From: Neorickettsia sennetsu str. Miyayama
GTDB lineage: Bacteria; Pseudomonadota; Alphaproteobacteria; Rickettsiales; Anaplasmataceae
Length of the DNA: 64,000 nucleotides
Assembly (NCBI RefSeq): GCF_000013165.1
Contig: NC_007798.1
Location: 682,001 to 746,000 of the forward strand
Reading direction: 5' to 3'
Shown here: positions 57,260 to 64,000 of the stretch, piece by piece
Numbering within the stretch: the first letter of the stretch is position 1
How the letters are laid out: every line of letters starts with the position of its first letter
Translations under genes and position numbers: made by a program
The notes under the pieces: model-generated
The model's input: the letters and a program-made list of their open reading frames with translations, nothing else
Database searches by the model: none
Told to the model about the DNA's origin: nothing

Positions 57260-57827
57260 TGAGTAATTCACTTGTCGTTTATAGTGGACATACAGTAAAG
57301 GGTTCCTTTCTGTACACCGTCTTAAAAGGATTTTGCCAACATCTTAACTGGTTCTGCTCCTATATCGGTCCCTCTGCTTTCTATGGATGGGGATTTGATT
57401 CAAATCCGCAAAATACTCACCAGAGACATGCTGTAAGAGTGCCAGTGCTATCTCTTCTGTGACAGGTTCACCTATCCACAAAAGAATGCCATCATAAGAT
57501 GTACCCACTCTTGATAATACAGGAAACACAAAGCTTTCGAGAAAGCATCCCTCTATACCTAAACATTAGAACAATACACAACTCAAGCGTGCAAGAGTGT
57601 ATCCGTGTGACGGAGCAAAGCTCCATAGTGTTTCACTCTTCTATGAATTGCAAAAATTAGGTGGATCTCATGTAGATAACCTAGTTCCTATATCCGATGT
57701 TTTTCTATTCAAGTATTGTGAATATATTCCACTATAGGAAATCAACTCACACAATTATCTGGAATCACTTTTCGTGCAAATAATAAGACTATGCTAAAAC
57801 GGATAGAAACAAGGCATCTCACAACAA
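57260..57827. other. Region between tRNA-Ser and the photolyase, with nested inverted repeats
   Basis: 568 bp. No supported gene. At 57593-57640 an outer stem AAGAGTG/CACTCTT surrounds an inner hairpin GGAGC-AAA-GCTCC; this could be a small structured RNA or a terminator relic. Confidence 0.4.
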
Positions 57828-59237
57828 ATGAGCATTTCTCAGACAGCTGTAGTATGGTTCCGGAAAGATTTTCGCACTGACGACAATCCAGCGTTATTTG
57901 AGGCCACAAAAATTTGTAGTATCCTTCCTGTGTATATAATCGATGAAAACAACTGTAGCATTCGAAAACCCGGAAAAGCTGCTAGAATTTGGATCACAGA
58001 AAGTTTAATCGATTTGAACAAATCCCTTGACTATCATTTAAAAATTTATAGCGGTGATACGATAACCATCCTAAAGACTCTATTATCTCGCTACAAAGCA
58101 GAAGCGCTATACTGGAACACCACTTATGACCCCAAACAAGACAAATATGATGAACAAATAAAAACAGAGATTCTAAAGTACTACCCGAATATTACCGTTC
58201 GGTATTTTAATGCTAGGTTGTTGTGGAACCCATCTGAACTCTGCAAGAAGAACGGAGATACATACAGACTTTTCACAGCATTCAAAAATAAAGTCATGGA
58301 AGAACAGTTGGAACCTCGTCTTCCAATCCCCTCTCCTGTAGAAATACGTTACTGCAAAGAAATAAAAATAGCAGAATTAGTTTCAGTTACACCGAGAAAC
58401 ATTATTAAAGAGAAAGACCACCGTTTTGAGCAGGGAATATATAGAAAATGGAAGATAAGCGAAAAGGATGCACACACTTTGTTACGGGACTTTGTTGATA
58501 AAAAACTAGAAAATTATCATATCGATCGTGATTATCCGGGAAAAAATGGGACATCGACCCTTTCACCTTACATAAATTTTGGACAAATTTCACCAAACCG
58601 AATTTGGTTTGCTCTTGTACGATTTTTACCTCAACCAGTATAATTTCTTACCGAACTACTTTGGAGAGAGTTCGCTTACAGCATTTTAAGCGCAAACCCA
58701 GAATTAGATTCTAAAAATTTACAGCGAAAATTCGATTATTTTCCCTGGGAAAATGATAAAGAAAAATTCAAATTATGGTCTCGAGGAGCAACTGGATATC
58801 CAATCGTAGATGCTGGCATACGGGAACTTCTAAGCACCGGATACATACACAACCGAGTCCGAATGATTGCTGGATCATTCCTCACAAAAAATCTCTTGAT
58901 ACACTGGAAATATGGAGAAGAATTTTTTTGGGAATATTTAGTAGATGCTGACCCTGCAAGCAACACATTCAACTGGCAGTGGGTTGCAGGCTCTGGTGTA
59001 GATTCTGTACCATATTTCCGAATTTTTAGTCCAACCTCGCAGACAAAAAAATTCGACCCCCAACTACGATACATACACAAATGGCTTCCTGAGTACAGAA
59101 GTATGTGTTTTACTCCGGTTCACTTAGAAGAAAAACCCCAGACACCAGTTGCGCCAGTAATAAACGAGAAGGAGTCAAGAAATAAAGCTCTAACAGCATT
59201 TAGAATTGCAAACACTAGATACAGGAAGAGCTTGTGA
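57828..59237 (+). pseudogene. phr: Deoxyribodipyrimidine photolyase, interrupted by one in-frame TAA
   Basis: The N-terminal part (57828-58643, 271 codons) begins TAVVWFRKDFRTDDNPAL, the class I photolyase antenna domain, and reaches the start of the FAD domain (PYINFGQISPNRIW). A TAA at 58641-58643 then stops it. The same phase continues without further stops to 59237 with the rest of the FAD-binding domain: LLWREFAYSI, FPWENDKEKF, GYPIVDAGIREL, NRVRMIAGSFLTKN and FNWQWVAGSG. The whole reads as a 470-residue enzyme with a single nonsense change, so inactivation is recent, or there is readthrough or a sequencing error. The intact enzyme would repair UV dimers with light. Confidence 0.85.
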
Positions 59238-59299
59238 CATCTACAACGTTTCTAGGGAAAACACGGTATTATACTTCTTTCGTTCTTAAAGAACTTGCA

Positions 59300-60006
59300 C
59301 TAGCCAGTCTCAATAACTGACCGAGGCGGCTCTAGAGGCACCGGAAAGGACAACCCTACGCTACCTAAAAACTCAGACAAAGAGACTTCCTTCCCCCCTT
59401 GCGTAGAAGCCGGCAGTCTTACTGGGATACTCTCAAGTAGGTCCATACGTTGTCTCACTAAATCAGAAATCCGCACATCGGACGAATCGCCAAACTTAAA
59501 TGAGAGACCAGCGTCTGTTGCAGATGCATCTACTCGTTGAGCACTAACTTCAAAATAAAAACAGCGACCTGATCCAGTTCGGGATACAATCAATCTGGCT
59601 CTACTCTTTTCTTAAATAGACTCGCTTGTAACAACATCAAGAAAAGAAGGATACTTCTCAAGATTTTCTTTATGAAGAGGGCTACTTTAGGAGGGATTGT
59701 GTACAACAACTAATGGAATACCTTTTCCTAAGAGTGAAGGTAAAGACTCCCTGCACTCACGAAGTGATCTCAGATCTTCAGCAATTCTTAGAGGACTCGT
59801 CTCCCTGGGAGTGTGAACGACACAGAGCACACGGCATTCTGAGAAGGAAGCAACATCAGCCGCAGCCTGAATACCTGCTGCAAGAATCCTATCGGGAGTA
59901 GCCAGCCCACTAAAAGCAGGCACACGCCACCATCATCGGAAAGTGTTGCAAGATGGGCACGAAGCTTAGGCAGAAGAGAAAGCACAGCAACAAACCCCCG
60001 CAACAT
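59300..60006 (-). pseudogene. Decayed gene behind rpsI: one frameshift and two in-frame stops
   Basis: A frame begins at an ATG 14 bp after the rpsI stop (MLRGFVAVLSLLPKLRAHLA, continuing TLSDDGG). Near 59923, at a GTGTG run, the protein-like sequence moves to another phase (PAFSGLATPDRILAAGIQAA). It then passes TAA codons at 59687-59689 and 59612-59614 and ends at 59300. All three pieces are similar in composition and read like one protein of about 235 residues. Losing a GT dinucleotide would restore the first junction (DDGGVPAFSG). I do not recognise the family. It may have been the last gene of the rplM-rpsI unit. Confidence 0.55.
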
Positions 60007-60019
60007 TCCCAAAACAACA

Positions 60020-60457
60020 CTACCTCTTGGAAAACTGGAAGCTTTTGCGAGCCTTTTTCCTACCGTACTTCTTTCTCTCAACTATACGAGAATCCCTAAC
60101 CAACAAGCCTTCCTCTTTCAGGGCGCCCCTAAAACAAGGATTGAAATTTTGAAGAGCCCGACTAAGCCCAAGCCGTAGTGCACCAGCTTGGCCTGAAATC
60201 CCACCACCTTTGACAGTCGCAAAAACATCAAACTTTCCTGCAACATCACAAACACGAAGCGGGAGACACACATCCTGGCAAAGATACTGGTGTCGCAGAT
60301 AGGACGCAAGGTTAGACCCCCCGTTTATACGGAAGCTCCCCGTACCAGCCTTCACCCAAACCCTGGCAACAGACGTCTTCCTGCGTCCTGTGCCGTATGC
60401 ACGGCCTTGCCTATCGACAACCGGCACTCTCTTAACCTGAGATTCGCTACCAAGCAT
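60020..60457 (-). CDS. rpsI: 30S ribosomal protein S9
   Basis: About 145 residues. S9 signatures are GTGRRKTSVARVWVKAGTG near the start, VKGGGISGQAGALRLGLSRA in the middle and the C-terminal GRKKARKSFQFSKR. The frame opens at a GTG (60463), but AAGG sits six bases before the ATG at 60457, which I take as the start. The C-terminal tail reaches the P-site tRNA. It follows rplM by two bases. Confidence 0.96.
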   Translation of the reverse strand: MLGSESQVKRVPVVDRQGRAYGTGRRKTSVARVWVKAGTGSFRINGGSNLASYLRHQYLCQDVCLPLRVCDVAGKFDVFATVKGGGISGQAGALRLGLSRALQNFNPCFRGALKEEGLLVRDSRIVERKKYGRKKARKSFQFSKR

Positions 60458-60459
60458 AA

Positions 60460-60918
60460 TCACCTTCTATTTTTTCTATTTAATGATGCAAACTCCACAA
60501 TACTCGGCTTCTGAGCCTCATGCCTGTGCTCAGGACCAGCGTAAACATAAAGGTTCTTAAGCCTTCTGCGTGCCATCGGACCATCATCCAGCATCCTCTT
60601 AACAGCAAGCTTGACAACCTCACAAGGTTTCTTCCCCCTAAGTATTTTAGCTGGGGTTGTACTTTTAATACCACCAGGATATCCCGTATGCCTATAGTAC
60701 ACCTTATCGGACATCTTGGAACCAGAAAATTTGACCTTGGAGGCATTCACAACTATCACATTATCCCCACAATCCATGTGTGGAGTATATGTGGGCTTAG
60801 TTTTACCACGCAAGATAGTGGAAACAAAGGCAGCAAGCCTCCCAACAACAGCATCCGTCGCATCTACAACGATCCACTGCTTCTCTATTTGCGCTTGCTT
60901 CAAAAAAAACGTACTCAT
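60460..60918 (-). CDS. rplM: 50S ribosomal protein L13
   Basis: About 152 residues from [20 protein letters not shown], which aligns with the L13 start; the frame is open for 12 more codons to a TTG. Landmarks are [23 protein letters not shown]-like [24 protein letters not shown] and [16 protein letters not shown]. It joins early 50S assembly. L13 and S9 are paired in almost all bacteria. Confidence 0.96.
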   Translation of the reverse strand: MSTFFLKQAQIEKQWIVVDATDAVVGRLAAFVSTILRGKTKPTYTPHMDCGDNVIVVNASKVKFSGSKMSDKVYYRHTGYPGGIKSTTPAKILRGKKPCEVVKLAVKRMLDDGPMARRRLKNLYVYAGPEHRHEAQKPSIVEFASLNRKNRR

Positions 60919-60950
60919 AGGGGTGATTCTAATATCACGTACAATGCCAG

Positions 60951-61622
60951 TCAACTAGCAGCTTGCATGCCATCCTCATACTCATTTTTTTCGCTGAACT
61001 CTGCCCTTTCGTCAAGTAGAGAGTCTAACAACCCCGGGAGAAAGGCCTTCTCATCGCTTCTACTTAATTCCGTGGAATCGTTGCTAAAAGTTGCTGAATA
61101 GGTGCGCAAAGAGGCAAAAACTTCATCTGGAATAAGCGAATTAACAGCATTGTCAAGGTAGTTAAGTGTACTAAAACTCTTAGCATTTTTTAACCATATG
61201 GGGAGGTAATACCCAGGCTCTCTTGAACTATTTCCTATCTCATCCCCGTTCAGTGCGTAGTAGAAAATATTGAGCACGGCAAATAACAAATAGCAATACG
61301 CAATCCCCCGAAGTACGCCAAAAACCCCGCCCAAAACCCTATCTGCAGGACCTAATCTTACTGGCGAAATAAGATACAGAATCCAGCTATTGACAAGACT
61401 CAGAATAACAAAACTAGTGATAAAGACGGACACCCCTGAAAGCGGAACAACAATCGGTCCAGGTTTGACATCAAACAACTCGAGAAAGATATCAGCATTA
61501 TGGTAAGTAACCATTACAGAGATGACGACAACAGCAGCACTAAATACTTCTTTGATTGCACCCCTAAGTACACCGACAAGAATCGTAAGAAGGAATGTAA
61601 ATAGCAATACTAAATCGAACAT
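60951..61622 (-). CDS. cvpA: CvpA family membrane protein
   Basis: This 223-residue protein has four membrane helices in the first 130 residues. The CvpA pattern is [21 protein letters not shown], then [16 protein letters not shown], and [18 protein letters not shown] before helix 4. The hydrophilic C-terminus is probably cytoplasmic and ends in an acidic tail. CvpA was named for colicin V production and is linked to envelope stress and, in some bacteria, to purF; its molecular role is unclear. It begins at the base after the TRAP stop and its end is 33 bp before rplM, so all may be cotranscribed. Confidence 0.85.
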   Translation of the reverse strand: MFDLVLLFTFLLTILVGVLRGAIKEVFSAAVVVISVMVTYHNADIFLELFDVKPGPIVVPLSGVSVFITSFVILSLVNSWILYLISPVRLGPADRVLGGVFGVLRGIAYCYLLFAVLNIFYYALNGDEIGNSSREPGYYLPIWLKNAKSFSTLNYLDNAVNSLIPDEVFASLRTYSATFSNDSTELSRSDEKAFLPGLLDSLLDERAEFSEKNEYEDGMQAAS

Positions 61623-64000
61623 TCAGGACATTTTACGCTTCCTTTGGCCCAGGAAGATACAGGAAAATAGTAAAAAAGATGTAGCATACACGACCCACTT
61701 TGGCATCTGTTGCTGGGATATCATAATTCGAATAATCTTCATAGAGGTATCGAACTTTGCACACTGACTCGTCGCACCATAATCGACTGATAAAATGTTC
61801 AACACGCAGTCTCCATCATACGCTGCTACTATTCCACAAGAACGAAGCTGTTGACCTACTGTGCCAGCAGTACTGTTCTGTATTGTGATCTTTCTTATTT
61901 CCGGATTGCCAAAAAAACTTCGTTCCTGCAGCACGACTCTGAGCCTTTTAGAGTCATTAAATCTTTCCAAGACATGCTTATCCATTTCAAGGGGCAGGTA
62001 TTCCCGTGTAACAAGATTGATGAAAATTGAAGGTGCTAAAAAAGCAACTCCTATCAGGAAAAGCAGTACTGACTCGTAAAACTTACTCCTAATAAGGAAG
62101 TAACCCTGTGACCCCGCTGTTACACATATTATTCCCAGTATAGAGAAAACAACAACCTGAAACAAATCTAGAGGACTCGAAAGATTGAATCCCAAGATCT
62201 GAGGATCCAGAACAAACAAGAAGGGAAGTAACATGGTTCTAATGTTGTATAAAAACGCCTGCACTCCCGTCATGATTGCGTTACCACCCGCTATAGCTGC
62301 AGCTGCATACGAAGCTAAACCAACCGGGGGTGTAACATCAGCCATGAGACCAAAATAGAAAACAAACAAGTGAACGGAAAATAGTGGAAGTACTATCCCA
62401 CTCTTATCTGTCACATGCATTAATGCAGGGACCATCAGAGTTGAAACAATGATATAGCATGCTGTGGTAGGCATTCCCATTCCTAGGATTATACACATGA
62501 CTGCTGTAAGGAACAGGGTTAATAGAAGGTTTCCGTTAGATACAATGTCGAGAACACCACCAATTTTCAAACCTATGCCTGTCAAAGAAACCGAACCAAC
62601 AATGATTCCTGCTGCTGCAGTTGCAACGGCTACTACTGTCATGTTCTTTGAACTCATTATCATTGCATTAACACAGTTAATGAAACCGCCACGCACTGCT
62701 AAGTAAAACCCTTGCTTACGCTCAAGAGCATTTAGAACGACTTCTTTTGTAAGCAGCTCAAAAAATAGAAAAAGTATCGTCCAGTAAGCAGAGAGCGCTG
62801 GAGACATTCGTTCCACAAGAAGACACCACACCAAAATAATTAAGGGCAAAAAGTGATGTAAGCCCGTTTTCAGCTTGAAGGCCACGCTGGATTTATCAAC
62901 ATCCGTCGCTTTGCTCAGTGTGTGCTGGTACCACAGGAGCAAAATATATACTAACCCACATAATCCCCCCATAACGGGCATAACATGCGAACCAGTGATT
63001 CTCTTCAACCCCGAGAACTGTAAAAATCCCTCCATAAGGAGATAGATACCTGAAATAAGAACTGCCGTGGATGCACAAATAAGCAGCAAACGCCAAATCA
63101 TGTCAGAAAACTTCATATTCTTGGCATCCGAAACGATTTGAGGTGCGATACCAAGCTTACAGGCTTCAACGTGGACTATATATAGAAGCGCTATATACGT
63201 TAAAATTGCCGGTAGAAAAGCATGCTTTACAACTTCGATATAAGGAATTGAAAGATACTCTGCCATTAAAAACGCAGCAGCTCCCATTACCGGAGGCATA
63301 ATCTGACCATTTATTCCAGCAGAAACTTCGACAGCAGCAGCTTTTTCAGCGCTGAAGCCCATTTTTTTCATCATAGGAATGGTCAATGAACCAACAGTAA
63401 TAGTATTCGCAATTGAAGAACCGGAAATCATTCCCATAAGTCCAGAGGAAACTACAGCAGCCTTTGCAGGTCCGCCCCTAAACCTGTTTAAAAGTAGAAA
63501 CGAAAGTTCGATAAAGAAATTCCCTGTACCTGTTTTTTCCAATAGACCCCCAAAAAGAACATATAAGAAGACAAAGTCTGCAGATACGGAAATAGCTGTC
63601 CCAAAAACACCCTCGGTAGAAAACCACTGCTGTGAAGCAATCGCTGAGAACATGTAGTTCTTATGAGCAATAACATCTGGCATAACTTCACCAAATCTGG
63701 AGTAAAAAAGAAACACCAACACAACAGCTACAACCGCAAAGCCTACTGTCCTACGTGCAGCCTCAAGGAGAACGCACATCCCACACGCAGCAATCAGCAG
63801 ATCAACTATTGTCGGAATACCAAGTCTCAACGCAATTTGCTCGTAAAAGATTACTAGATACAAGCATGCGCATACACCTAGAAGACTCAGTATCCAGTCC
63901 GCAACAGGAATATATCTTTTCTCCGAGGTTGAAAAGGCTGGAAACATCGACAAAGCCAAGAAAAGTCCAAATGCAAGATGTATAGCACGCACTTGAAAAT
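61623..64000 (-). CDS. TRAP transporter fused permease (4TM/12TM), 5' end outside the window
   Basis: At least 789 residues are visible, ending at 61623. The frame has no stop to the right edge, and the first visible part (HLAFGLFLALSMFPAF) matches a region some 60 residues into typical proteins, so the true start lies beyond 64000. DctQ-like helices lead into the DctM-like core: GGLLEKTGTGNFFIEL, GMISGSSIANTITVGSLTIPMMKK, GINGQIMPPVMGAAAFLMAEYL and TPPVGLASYAAAAIAGGN. It imports an organic acid or similar solute with sodium ions and needs a separate periplasmic binding protein, not in the window. cvpA follows directly. Confidence 0.9.
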   Translation of the reverse strand, partial: FQVRAIHLAFGLFLALSMFPAFSTSEKRYIPVADWILSLLGVCACLYLVIFYEQIALRLGIPTIVDLLIAACGMCVLLEAARRTVGFAVVAVVLVFLFYSRFGEVMPDVIAHKNYMFSAIASQQWFSTEGVFGTAISVSADFVFLYVLFGGLLEKTGTGNFFIELSFLLLNRFRGGPAKAAVVSSGLMGMISGSSIANTITVGSLTIPMMKKMGFSAEKAAAVEVSAGINGQIMPPVMGAAAFLMAEYLSIPYIEVVKHAFLPAILTYIALLYIVHVEACKLGIAPQIVSDAKNMKFSDMIWRLLLICASTAVLISGIYLLMEGFLQFSGLKRITGSHVMPVMGGLCGLVYILLLWYQHTLSKATDVDKSSVAFKLKTGLHHFLPLIILVWCLLVERMSPALSAYWTILFLFFELLTKEVVLNALERKQGFYLAVRGGFINCVNAMIMSSKNMTVVAVATAAAGIIVGSVSLTGIGLKIGGVLDIVSNGNLLLTLFLTAVMCIILGMGMPTTACYIIVSTLMVPALMHVTDKSGIVLPLFSVHLFVFYFGLMADVTPPVGLASYAAAAIAGGNAIMTGVQAFLYNIRTMLLPFLFVLDPQILGFNLSSPLDLFQVVVFSILGIICVTAGSQGYFLIRSKFYESVLLFLIGVAFLAPSIFINLVTREYLPLEMDKHVLERFNDSKRLRVVLQERSFFGNPEIRKITIQNSTAGTVGQQLRSCGIVAAYDGDCVLNILSVDYGATSQCAKFDTSMKIIRIMISQQQMPKWVVYATSFLLFSCIFLGQRKRKMS

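Noticed and set aside
57202-57462. An 86-codon frame starting in tRNA-Ser
   Set aside because: It begins inside the tRNA gene and has no coding character.

Overview
The window looks like chromosome from an obligate intracellular alphaproteobacterium of the family Anaplasmataceae, most likely Neorickettsia. The reasons are the moderate GC content, the single-copy housekeeping genes scattered in very short operons, a 23S-5S rRNA pair with no 16S gene next to it, Rickettsiales-style P-type type IV secretion paralogues (tandem VirB2 pilins, a second VirB4 and a VirB6-like cysteine-rich protein), a class I lysyl-tRNA synthetase, an AmpG permease, a fused TRAP permease and 5-aminolevulinate synthase for heme. 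The genus is inferred from gene content and was not checked by a database search. I see no insertion sequences, prophage or CRISPR array.

Layout. 1-4376 (minus strand): a type IV secretion block, virB2-virB2-virB4-2-virB6-like, the last cut by the window edge. 4562-8052: lepA and class I lysS. 8222-8979: a long-leader orphan gene. 9163-15222: a ThiF/MoeB-type enzyme, ferredoxin-NADP reductase, hisS-bolA, an MHS-type transporter and lepB. 15345-21817: mtaB, a pair of proteins built like GspL/GspM or PilMN/PilO, a two-helix membrane protein, hemH and a cysteine-rich membrane protein. 21922-31398: rpsT, pyrF, terC, pccB, an orphan secreted protein, a TolC-like channel, ispG, a degenerate inositol-monophosphatase protein and pdhA. 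31452-34392: 5S and 23S rRNA. 34757-41072: ubiA, a flavin reductase, pstB, tRNA-Arg, smpB and purL. 41632-48639: ampG, pccA, prs, nfu, a Tim14-like J-protein, nuoI and folD. 48687-55027: tRNA-Ser, a disordered Ser-rich orphan, an exported metallophosphoesterase, tRNA-Gly-hemA, rpsU, ccmE and rnj. 55443-64000: miaB, tRNA-Ser, a photolyase broken by one in-frame stop, a decayed gene behind rplM-rpsI, cvpA and a TRAP permease cut by the right edge.

How the genes work together. Heme and cytochrome maturation are covered by hemA, hemH and ccmE. Propionyl-CoA carboxylase is split between distant pccB and pccA. Translation and RNA maturation genes (lepA, lysS, hisS, mtaB, miaB, smpB, rnj, ribosomal proteins, four tRNAs) are spread throughout. 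Nucleotide and one-carbon synthesis is represented by pyrF, purL, prs and folD. The points most worth a second look are the near-identical core shared by two otherwise divergent VirB2 pilins, a VirB4 paralogue that has lost both Walker motifs, the GspL/GspM-like pair, three orphan proteins that could be secreted effectors, and three decaying genes (photolyase, inositol monophosphatase, and the unknown gene after rpsI).
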